Positions 36,727 to 43,789 of a DNA stretch of 64,000 nt are shown here, in pieces; position 1 is the stretch's first letter; every line of letters starts with the position of its first letter. The DNA is taken from positions 84,805 to 148,804 of the forward strand of contig JAEYYX010000055.1 of NCBI GenBank assembly GCA_023428245.1, written 5' to 3'. Below the pieces are notes generated by a model that was not told the origin of the DNA, made no database searches, and saw nothing but the letters and a program-made list of their open reading frames with translations. Made by a program: the position numbers and the translations under genes. The stretch is from Pseudomonadota bacterium (GTDB taxonomy: Bacteria; Myxococcota_A; Polyangia; Polyangiales; Polyangiaceae).

Positions 36727-37806
36727 CGGGTCCGCGGTCAGAAGGAGCGCGTAGCTCCCGGAGCTTCGCTCGATGAGCACGGTTTCGTGCGGCTGTCTTT
36801 CGCTTTCGGCGGCGGGTAGTGCTTCGAACCAGGGGAGGCGAGACCAGGCGCTCTCCTCGAGGCCTTCGGGTCGGACGAGATCGATTTCGATGTAGCGGCC
36901 ACCCGTCTTTTCCAGGAGCGCAGGTCCGAAGCTCATCGGTTCGAAGCCGGGGCGCGGCAGGGTGTCGTTATGGAGAGCGCCGCCGTAGGCTAAGATAAGC
37001 GATTTATGGGAAGGAGCCTTCGCTCGTTCTTCGAGGATGACCTTGGTGCTGAGTTCGGCGATCAGCGTCATCATGCGAAAGACAGGCTCCGGATCGGCGG
37101 CGATCGTCTCGAATTCGCCGCAGGTAGGTCGGAGGATGTCGACGGGGACGCCGAGAGCTTTCGAGCGGTGACCGAGGGTGATGTAGTCGTTTTGGTTTTC
37201 CTTGGACTGGCCTTCGGTGACCTTGTCTGACTCCGTCTGCACTTTCTCCTTCGCTTCTGCGCAGCCGGTCGGCGGACTGAGGAGCTCGACGAGCAGGAAG
37301 TGACTTTGAGGCGCGAGCGCGGGCAAGAGCTCGTCACCGAAACGGAGAGCTGTGCTTTTGCCTGAGGTGCCTTCCTGGGCGTGGGCTTCGCCGAACGCGA
37401 GGACGCTCGAGGAGTGCTCGTCGACAAGCGAGAAGAGAGCGCTCTCGGCACCGTTGAAGAAGGTGCAGTCGAAGGCGCCGCAACGGCCTCTTCGCACGGG
37501 GCTCCTCTTTTCGGCGGGAGCCGGAGGAGCCGGATTTTCTTCAAGATCTGGCCGCTGCCGCGGCTTCTGCAGGAGGCTTTCGAGGCCGCGGTTCTCGGAC
37601 GGGGAATAGGCGGAGCTCGGTCCCGGTTGTTTCTCCGACACGCACCCGGCCAACGTAGAGAACGCGATTGCTGCCAGTGTGACGAATCCCTCCCCCTTTC
37701 CTCGTGAACGGTATGCCCCCGCGGCGCGGGGTCGGGTGCGTGTCCCCTTGTTGGTCTGTGCGCCGCTTGCGCCCTGACCGGGTGACATTAAGTTCCAAAA
37801 AGTCAT
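36691..37806 (-). CDS. lipoprotein with a Tiki/ChaN-like domain
   Basis: Up to 371 residues. The lipobox TLAAIAFSTLAGC is at about residue 54, so the true start is probably further in than ATG 37806. No ATG or GTG fits. A CTG is preceded by a strong GGGGGAGG and would give a normal signal peptide. The body has VLAFGEAHAQEGT, a GExH motif of the TIKI/ChaN-type superfamily, and SLILAYGGALHND near the end. The ChaN family binds haem in some cases, and Tiki is a metalloprotease. Function is not established. The 5' end overlaps the start of the divergent zinc peptidase gene. Confidence 0.68.
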   Translation of the reverse strand: MTFWNLMSPGQGASGAQTNKGTRTRPRAAGAYRSRGKGEGFVTLAAIAFSTLAGCVSEKQPGPSSAYSPSENRGLESLLQKPRQRPDLEENPAPPAPAEKRSPVRRGRCGAFDCTFFNGAESALFSLVDEHSSSVLAFGEAHAQEGTSGKSTALRFGDELLPALAPQSHFLLVELLSPPTGCAEAKEKVQTESDKVTEGQSKENQNDYITLGHRSKALGVPVDILRPTCGEFETIAADPEPVFRMMTLIAELSTKVILEERAKAPSHKSLILAYGGALHNDTLPRPGFEPMSFGPALLEKTGGRYIEIDLVRPEGLEESAWSRLPWFEALPAAESERQPHETVLIERSSGSYALLLTADPSAKEPTDKLQQ

Positions 37807-38500
37807 GTACTTCGATCCTTACTGGTTCATCGTTGCGCTCCCCGGTCTCGCTCTCAGCTTCTGGGCGAGCTGGAACGTAAAAGCGACGTTCAACAAGTAT
37901 AGCGGCATCGCGAGCCGCCGGGGCTGGACTGGCGCGGACGCTGCCCGCGAACTGATTCGACAGCGCGGCGCCCACGGGGTTCGCGTCGAAGAGACGCCTG
38001 GCTTCCTCTCGGACCATTACGATCCGAGCGCCAAGATGCTGCGGCTCTCGCCGGACGTCTACCACGGACGCTCTCTGGCGGCGCTTGGCGTCGCCGCTCA
38101 TGAGGCTGGTCACGCGATCCAGCACGCCACCGACTACGGCCCGCTCAAGTTCCGCTCCTTGGTCGTCAAGCCTGCCATGATTGGTTCGAACATGGGCACC
38201 ATGGTCGCGGGCCTGGGTCTCGCGGCTCAGAGCACGGGTCTCGTCTGGGTCGGTGTGGTCATGTTCTCGGCCTTTGTCCTTTTCACCTTGGTTACGCTTC
38301 CGGTGGAGTTCGACGCGTCGAACCGCGCGGTGCTCGCCCTGGAGCAGGCGGGCATGATCGATCGCGCCGAGGTGCCAGGGACGCGCGCCGTGCTGCGCGC
38401 GGCGGCGATGACCTACGTCGCGTCCGCTCTCTCGGCCATCATGCAGCTCCTCTACTTCCTCTGGCGCGCAGGGGTGTTCGGTGGTCGCCGCGACGACTGA
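37805..38500 (+). CDS. YugP-type membrane zinc metallopeptidase
   Basis: 231 residues. The zinc-binding HEAGHAIQH (100s) follows an N-terminal helix (FIVALPGLALSFWASW), and two or three helices follow (MIGSNMGTMVAGLGLAAQ and VGVVMFSAFVLFTLVTLPV). VEFDASNRAVLALEQAGMI is a family landmark. These peptidases (PF04298) are membrane-embedded with unknown substrates. Its ATG overlaps the ATG of the opposite lipoprotein frame. Confidence 0.93.
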   Translation: MYFDPYWFIVALPGLALSFWASWNVKATFNKYSGIASRRGWTGADAARELIRQRGAHGVRVEETPGFLSDHYDPSAKMLRLSPDVYHGRSLAALGVAAHEAGHAIQHATDYGPLKFRSLVVKPAMIGSNMGTMVAGLGLAAQSTGLVWVGVVMFSAFVLFTLVTLPVEFDASNRAVLALEQAGMIDRAEVPGTRAVLRAAAMTYVASALSAIMQLLYFLWRAGVFGGRRDD

Positions 38501-38603
38501 GCCCGATTTCCCCCGCGTCTTGGGGGACCGGATGGACAGGCCCAGCGCGCTCGATTAGACACAGCGCTCGTCGATAGCCCCGCTCCTGGCGGTGGCACTT
38601 CGG

Positions 38604-38680
38604 GCGCTCGTAGCTCAGCTGGATAGAGCATCGGACTTCTAATCCGACGGTCAGTGGTTCGAATCCACTCGAGCGCGCCA
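38604..38680 (+). tRNA. tRNA-Arg (anticodon TCT)
   Basis: Cloverleaf: acceptor stem GCGCTCG (38604-38610) pairs with CGAGCGC (38670-38676). The anticodon loop CTTCTAA contains TCT. The T arm is GTGG-TTCGAAT-CCAC. CCA is encoded at 38678-38680. The 3' end is the source of several partial copies that follow. Confidence 0.96.
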
Positions 38681-38898
38681 GCGAAGCGGCGTGATCGAGT
38701 GGATTCGAACGGAGCCAAACCGGCGAGTCCACTCGAGCGCGTTGAGCAAAACGTTGAAGTTCGACTCCGAATGAAGCTTTCGCGAGCAGAGCGGCCGGTA
38801 GGCCGCGGAGCGCGAAAGGTTCGGGAGGAGGCACGACCCGAACGAAGAGAGGGGACGCCGCAGGCGTAGTGCATCCACTCGAGCGCGCCAGCGAAGCG
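38657..38898. repeat. partial direct and inverted copies of the tRNA-Arg 3' end
   Basis: A 26-base direct repeat starts within the T loop of tRNA-Arg (38663-38688) and recurs exactly at 38873-38898, including eight bases past CCA. A 14-base part of it appears at 38728-38741. A 15-base stretch of the T arm (38657-38671) is present in inverted orientation at 38696-38710, so a hairpin with a 24-base loop can form. The pieces span only about 240 bases and contain no integrase. Confidence 0.85.
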
Positions 38899-39207
38899 AG
38901 CTGAGCGCGAGTCGTCGCTCCCCGTGGGCCGGTCCGTCGCTTGGCTCATGGAGCCGAGTGTTTCGAGGAGGACTCGTGCGCGTTGCGATTCGGACGGCGC
39001 TTCGAACGGTCGGAGGATATGCAGAGAGCGGACCGTGATGTGCGCCTGTAATGGAGAATTGTTAGCGGGCGCGAAAGACTGCGACGAACTGGCGCGGGTT
39101 GCGCGATCCTGACATCTTTCGGCTGTGAGCTGGGGAGCGAAGGCGATCGCGTTCGGTTCCACCCTTGCTCATGGGAGCTTCGTCGGGTGACGAGGAAGAA
39201 CGAGAGT
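38899..39207. other. intergenic region downstream of the tRNA-Arg repeats
   Basis: About 310 bases hold no convincing gene. A GAGGAAG ribosome site at about 39191-39197 serves the next lipoprotein. The T/A-richer part around 39040-39125 is a likely promoter zone. Confidence 0.4.
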
Positions 39208-40074
39208 ATGAACAAATTGCTTATTTCGATGGTTTCGACGGTGACCTTCGGGGGTCTCGTCATCGTAGGGTGTAGCGACAAAGGAGAAGGGAGGCTCGAT
39301 CCGACGGGCGGCTCTCCGTCGGTAGGTGGCGGAGGAGGGAGCGGCGGCAGCGGTGGGGGCTCTGGAGGTGCACCCTCGGGAGGAATGGGAGGCGGCGCTG
39401 GCGCAGCCGGTGAAGGCCCCGGACCTATCGTTCCGGAGGGCGACGTCGCGCTTCCTTTCAATGACGGCTGGCTCGACGCCGACGCAAACGCTCTCGGGAT
39501 TCAGGGGGCCATCTTCGGCTACGCTGACGTCCACACGGTCGAGACGATCTCGGAGAGCATCGCCGACAACGGGACGAAGGCTTGTATCCAAGGAGAGGCA
39601 TTCAAGGTGGACACGAAGTGTGAGATCACCGACCCGAACGCGACAGATTGTTACGGCGAGTTCTGGGGAGCGGCCATCGGGCTGAACCTGAATCAGCCGA
39701 AGGTGCCCGACCCCGACACGGGAGAGTCCGTCGGCGGGACACCGGAGCCCTTCGATGCCTCGGGGATCAGCGCCTTCACCTTCAAGCTCGATGGTCCGAC
39801 AATCCCGCTCAGCCTTCGTTTCTCCGTCGATGGTGGCGACGGGGTTCAATACTGCACGACCAGCGAGACCAAGCTCATGCCCCTTCCCGCGGACGGGATC
39901 CTCACCGTGAAGCTCGAGGACCTGCGCGCGAACTGCTGGGAAACTTCTGCGTTCGCGAACAACGATGCCCCGGATCGCTCCTCGATCATCAAGATCGCCT
40001 GGGCGGTCGTCACGGACACGACTTCCGCTAAGCCGTTCGACTTCTGCGTGACCGACCTCGTCGCGGTCCCGTAG
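39208..40074 (+). CDS. Gly-rich-linker lipoprotein with a carbohydrate-binding-like domain
   Basis: About 288 residues from ATG 39208, chosen over GTG 39187 by the GAGGAAG site. The lipobox is FGGLVIVGC. A Gly/Ser linker of about 40 residues follows. The C-terminal roughly 220-residue domain is beta-rich with paired Cys (KACIQGEAF ... KCEITDP ... DCYGEFWG; QYCTTSET; RANCWETS). The GISAFTFKLDGPTIPLSLRF segment resembles galactose-binding/CBM11-like folds. A surface sugar-binding role is inferred. Same architecture as the two lipoproteins at 50781 and 52738. Confidence 0.8.
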   Translation: MNKLLISMVSTVTFGGLVIVGCSDKGEGRLDPTGGSPSVGGGGGSGGSGGGSGGAPSGGMGGGAGAAGEGPGPIVPEGDVALPFNDGWLDADANALGIQGAIFGYADVHTVETISESIADNGTKACIQGEAFKVDTKCEITDPNATDCYGEFWGAAIGLNLNQPKVPDPDTGESVGGTPEPFDASGISAFTFKLDGPTIPLSLRFSVDGGDGVQYCTTSETKLMPLPADGILTVKLEDLRANCWETSAFANNDAPDRSSIIKIAWAVVTDTTSAKPFDFCVTDLVAVP

Positions 40075-40092
40075 GGAGCTGACGCCGCGCGC

Positions 40093-40118
40093 GTGGCTCT
40101 GCAGGCGCGCAGAGCCAC
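40093..40118 (+). terminator. hairpin downstream of the lipoprotein gene
   Basis: GTGGCTCTGC and GCAGAGCCAC form a 10-bp perfect stem with a 6-base loop, 19 bases beyond the stop codon at 40074. A T/C-rich stretch (CTCGTGTCTCCTTT) follows. This fits a weak Rho-independent terminator. Confidence 0.6.
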
Positions 40119-40327
40119 CTCGTGTCTCCTTTGGGCAGGGGCCCTTCGTCGACGGGCGCCCGCCGCTGGCGTCTCGAGCACGCCGAAGACTTCTTCCCGT
40201 TCGCGCCGAGATCGTCTTGGGTCATCCTTCACGAGGAGCTCCGAAACGGAACGTTTTGTGACCAGGAAGCGGCTGCGAGGAAGGGGCGAGCTCTGACCGA
40301 AGGATCGCGCTCGAGCTTCCGTGACGC

Positions 40328-41239
40328 TCAAGGCCCCGGGAGAATCCGAAACAGGACCCAGGCCCAGGTCGGCACGGTGATGAGCGACACGACGAGACCC
40401 CAGCCGACGAAGGCGGCGACGAGCTCGGGCACGACTCCGTAGGACATGAGGAGGGCACCGATCGAGACCATGGTGGGCATGGCGGTTTCGAGGACGACGA
40501 CGATCAGGATGTCCTGGGGAACGCCGAAGAGGAGGCAACCGACGAGGCTCAGAGCGGGAAGAATCGCGAGCTTGAGGACCAGTCCCCAAGCGAAAATCCC
40601 GAAAGGTTCGGGGGTCGAGAAGCGGAGCTTGAAGCCGACCGAGAACATCGCGAGCGCGACGAGAGGAGTTGAGGCGGCGCTCAGGAGCGGGTCGAAGAAG
40701 GAGGGAAGTGGAAACGGCAGAACAGCGATCGAGAGCGCGATAAAGGGCGGGAACAAGATGACCCGCTTGAGGAGGTCCTTGGGCGTCGGGCGTGAGCCAG
40801 TCGTGAGCGAACTGAGCATGACTGGTGCGACGAGGCTGAGCAGGAGGAAGGAGCCGAGCTGGTCGTAAACGGAGGCGAGGGGAATGGCGTCTTCGCCGAC
40901 CAGCGCCGAGATCATCGGAAAGCCGAGAAAGGATGTGTTGCCGAGGGCGGTGACGAGGAAGAGGGCCGTCGCCATCGTGCGATCAAGGCCAAGCACGTGA
41001 GCGGTGGCTCGAGCGAAGCCATAAGCGAAGAGCGCGATGGCCCAGGGAGCGATGGCCAAGGTGACGAGGGCCGGCTGGAACTCGAGCTTCGGTACGAGCC
41101 GGAGGATCGTCGCGGGCAGGCAGACGTCGATGATGAAGCGGTTCAGGACGTCCGCGGTCGACTCAGGGAAACGCTGGGTGCGGTAAGCGAAGTGCCCCGC
41201 GAGGAGGAGGACTCCCACGATCAGGAGCGCTGAAAGCAT
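40328..41239 (-). CDS. AEC-family (auxin efflux carrier-like) transporter
   Basis: 303 residues from the ATG at 41239. Around ten hydrophobic helices are spread over the whole protein, with VCLPATILRLVPKLEFQPAL and LGNTSFLGFPMISALVGEDA typical of the AEC/permease family (Mem_trans). Members export or take up small organic acids or malate-like compounds; substrate unknown. It diverges from the ArsR-type regulator. A repeat pair lies between the two starts. Confidence 0.88.
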   Translation of the reverse strand: MLSALLIVGVLLLAGHFAYRTQRFPESTADVLNRFIIDVCLPATILRLVPKLEFQPALVTLAIAPWAIALFAYGFARATAHVLGLDRTMATALFLVTALGNTSFLGFPMISALVGEDAIPLASVYDQLGSFLLLSLVAPVMLSSLTTGSRPTPKDLLKRVILFPPFIALSIAVLPFPLPSFFDPLLSAASTPLVALAMFSVGFKLRFSTPEPFGIFAWGLVLKLAILPALSLVGCLLFGVPQDILIVVVLETAMPTMVSIGALLMSYGVVPELVAAFVGWGLVVSLITVPTWAWVLFRILPGP

Positions 41240-41332
41240 GGGGCGCGGTCTAAGGCGTCCGAGACCGACCGGCGAGGAATTTTGTGCGGATTCAGAGGAG
41301 AGCGGCGGCAGCGAAAAAAGGGCTCCGTGCGA

Positions 41333-41391
41333 AATACTAAAGTAAACGCTTGATGGTTGAGGGGTCGGAGACAATACTAAAGGAAATGCTT
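41333..41391. repeat. imperfect 19-base direct repeat, candidate operator
   Basis: AATACTAAAG-based copies occupy 41333-41351 and 41373-41391, 40 bases apart (17 of 19 bases identical). They lie at the start of the ArsR-type gene and upstream of the divergent transporter gene. A/T-rich composition in a GC-rich genome and the spacing of about four helical turns suggest binding sites, possibly for the adjacent regulator itself. Confidence 0.5.
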
Positions 41392-41718
41392 CAGCAATCC
41401 CTGGATCAGGTGTTTCACGCCCTCTCCGACCAGACCCGCCGGGCGATGATCGAGCGGCTCGTAGCGGGCCCGGCCTCGGTCACTGAGCTCAGCACGCCCT
41501 TTTCGATGTCGCTCTCGGCGATCGGCCAGCACATCCAACTTCTCGAGGCCTCGGGTCTCGTGACGACCCAGAAGAAGGGCCGGGTGCGCATGGTCGAGCT
41601 CAAGACGGAGACGCTCGTCGGGGCTGAGCTTTGGTTCGAGCTGCACAGGGCGCGCTGGGAGCGTCGACTCGATCGCTTGGGATGTCTCATCGAGGAGAAG
41701 GAGGAAGCGAACCCGTAG
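41353..41718 (+). CDS. ArsR-family transcriptional regulator
   Basis: About 121 residues. The winged helix-turn-helix has FHALSDQTRRAMIERL, SVTELSTPFSMSLSAIGQHI and LEASGLVTTQKKGRVRMVEL. No Cys-based metal motif is visible, so the sensor is unlikely to be arsenite. The pattern (wHTH with ALADPTRR-like start) is the common 'ArsR with SRPBCC partner' subgroup. Starts at 41353 and at 41386 are both possible. If the later ATG is used, both repeat copies lie upstream of or at the start. Confidence 0.92.
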   Translation: MVEGSETILKEMLQQSLDQVFHALSDQTRRAMIERLVAGPASVTELSTPFSMSLSAIGQHIQLLEASGLVTTQKKGRVRMVELKTETLVGAELWFELHRARWERRLDRLGCLIEEKEEANP

Positions 41719-41967
41719 TCAAGAAACGTCGCTGGGATCGTGGACGAAGGTTTCGTCGTCGATAGCTACAGTCTCGATTCTCGCTTCTGAGGCTTCGAGC
41801 GCGCGCGTTTTCGTCTGGTGGGTGGACCGGAGATGACGAAAGGAGACGGCACGCGGCTCCGCTAGACGAGCAGAGCGCTCCCACGAGCCGCATCGATGTG
41901 TCGGCGGCTCCCGTCGAAGGGAACGGAGGAGCTCTTCGAGCTCCAGCCGCAGGAACTCGAGGCGCAC
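41719..41967 (-). CDS. possible small protein downstream of the xylanase
   Basis: An 82-residue frame starts 10 bases after the xylanase stop codon. Its N-terminus (RLEFLRLELEELLRSLRRE) could form an amphipathic helix. The rest has unusual His/Arg/Thr composition and no recognisable motif. Position and orientation suit a co-transcribed gene, but it may be non-coding. Confidence 0.28.
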   Translation of the reverse strand: MRLEFLRLELEELLRSLRREPPTHRCGSWERSARLAEPRAVSFRHLRSTHQTKTRALEASEARIETVAIDDETFVHDPSDVS

Positions 41968-41977
41968 CCTTGAGCCT

Positions 41978-43249
41978 TCACTCCGCGGCGCTCGTCGGCG
42001 CGCTTTGGGCGAGCTCGAGAACAGCGTGGAAGGAGGGCTTCGGCTCGTGGCGCGCGTCGAAGAGGAGCGGATAGTTGTTGCGCCGGGAGGGCCAATAGTT
42101 CAGCCAGCTCTTCTCGTCCGTGACGCCCCAGAAGGTGACGTGGTCGAGGACGGCGGCGTTGTCCTGAAAAACGCGGAAGATCTCTTTGTAACGGGCGGCG
42201 AGCCGCCGTTCGAGCTCCGGAGAGTCGGGGACCGCCGCTTGCCAGACTTTGGTGTCGTGGTTGTCCCGGGCATAGACGCTGATGTCGAGTTCGCTCACCT
42301 TCACGAGGAGATTTTCAGCGGCGAGCTCTTTGATGGTCGCGTCGATGTCCGCTGCGCTCGGCCACTCGATGTTCCAATGCGCTTGCATGCCGACGCCGTC
42401 GACGCGCACCCCTGACGCTCGGAGCTCCCGCACCATTTCGAGGATCTTCTTTCGCTTCTCGGGGCGGACGACGTTGTAGTCGTTGTAGTAGAGCTTGACT
42501 GTGGGGTCGTGGGCTTCGGCGGCTTTCTGAGCGAACTCGAAAGCAGCTCGGATATAGCCGGGGCCTCCGAAGGCTTCGTACCAGACGGAGCCTTCGGCGC
42601 CGTCGCGGTAGGTCTTCGGGAGAGAGTCCGAGATGGCTTCGTTGACGACGTCCCAGTTGTCGATGACGTCCGCGTAGCGCTCAGTCATCTGAAAGATGTG
42701 GGTGCGCAGACGCTCGGAAACCTGACTGGCTGTGGCTTTCTTTTCGCCGCCCGAGAAAAACCACGCAGGGTACATCTGGTGCCAGACGAAGGCGTGGCCG
42801 GTCATCTGCATTTGATGCTCCCGCGCGAAAGCGGCGAGCGTATCAGCGGCTCCGTAGCTGCACTCGGGACGCGCGCAGACCTGTCCGAGTTTCATCGCGT
42901 TCTCCGCGGTCAGGCGCACGAAATGGTGAGCGACCAGATCGCCGACGACGCCGATCTGCGTCGGCTCCAGAGCGGCGCCGATCGGGAAGAAACGCGCGTA
43001 GCTGGCGGCGAGGGAGGGAACGCTGAGAGCCGCGCTGTGATTGAACTGTGTACTTTGAGGCGGCGGCGGCGTGGAGGGAGCGGAGCTCGGCGCCGAGCTC
43101 TCTGCTTTTCTCTTCGGGACACAGCCGGAGCCGAGCGCTCCTGCGCCAAGGCCGAGGAGGAGCGCGCCAGCGAGCGAGCGACCGAAGGGAGCGAGCGGGA
43201 GGCTCGGGTGGAAGAAGGAAGGCTTCTGGGAGGCGCGCAGCATGAGCAT
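41978..43249 (-). CDS. endo-1,4-beta-xylanase, GH10, lipoprotein
   Basis: About 423 residues from ATG 43249 (43243 is also possible). The signal has lipobox GAGALGSGC, then a Ser/Pro linker. The GH10 (beta/alpha)8 barrel shows HAFVWHQMYPAWF, the acid/base Glu in NWDVVNEAIS, YYNDYNV, GVGMQAHWN and the nucleophile Glu in KVSELDIS. TFWGVTDEKSWL ends the barrel. Secreted or surface-anchored xylan degradation is expected. No xylose-use genes are next to it. Confidence 0.95.
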   Translation of the reverse strand: MLMLRASQKPSFFHPSLPLAPFGRSLAGALLLGLGAGALGSGCVPKRKAESSAPSSAPSTPPPPQSTQFNHSAALSVPSLAASYARFFPIGAALEPTQIGVVGDLVAHHFVRLTAENAMKLGQVCARPECSYGAADTLAAFAREHQMQMTGHAFVWHQMYPAWFFSGGEKKATASQVSERLRTHIFQMTERYADVIDNWDVVNEAISDSLPKTYRDGAEGSVWYEAFGGPGYIRAAFEFAQKAAEAHDPTVKLYYNDYNVVRPEKRKKILEMVRELRASGVRVDGVGMQAHWNIEWPSAADIDATIKELAAENLLVKVSELDISVYARDNHDTKVWQAAVPDSPELERRLAARYKEIFRVFQDNAAVLDHVTFWGVTDEKSWLNYWPSRRNNYPLLFDARHEPKPSFHAVLELAQSAPTSAAE

Positions 43250-43483
43250 CCGAGCTTTGTCGTGGACTCGGGCGTACGTCAAAGGGCAGCTGAGATACTC
43301 CCCCACGGGCTCGGCTTGGCCGAGACCGTCAGGGGGAGTCCCGCCGGGCGAGGGGGTGCCTCGGGTTTTCGGGGGAAAGGCGAGGGAGAGGGGAGCGCGG
43401 TCGGGGGCCGGCGGGGAGGGGGCCTCAAAAAAAAGAGGGGACGCGTGAGCGGTGAACTCGTAGGTTGAAGGAGGCGGAGGCTG

Positions 43484-43789
43484 TTAGCGAGGACTCTGTT
43501 CGTACCGCTTCGCCTTGCTCTTGGCGCTTGCTGCGGCAGAGACGGAGGCGGCAGCACCGCGCGGCGTGGGGAGAGGCGCCGCTTGATGGGGCGTGCGGAC
43601 ATCACAGACGCAGATGACCTCGGCTCGGACGAGCGCGACTTGCGACAGTTCCATGCCGAGGGAAATGCACTGATTTCGGCAGCGATCTTGGGCGTCAGAG
43701 GGAGCGCTCGGAGCTCCAACATGTGCTTTGCAACCTGTGAGGGGGAGCCAAGGAAGAAGACAGAGAAGGAGGAGAGAAGCGCGTTTCAT
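43484..43789 (-). CDS. small Cys-containing lipoprotein
   Basis: 101 residues. A perfect lipoprotein signal MKRASLLLLCLLPWLPLTGC is followed by a short domain with four Cys (DRCRNQCISLG ... EVICVCDV) and an Ala/Ser/Lys tail. The gene starts in the stop of the WD40-type gene (ATGA), so the two are co-translated. No known function. Confidence 0.78.
   Translation of the reverse strand: MKRASLLLLCLLPWLPLTGCKAHVGAPSAPSDAQDRCRNQCISLGMELSQVALVRAEVICVCDVRTPHQAAPLPTPRGAAASVSAAASAKSKAKRYEQSPR

Noticed and set aside
38663..38898. Integrative element bounded by the 26-base tRNA repeat
   Set aside because: Only 210 bases lie between the copies and there is no integrase; it is at most a scar.
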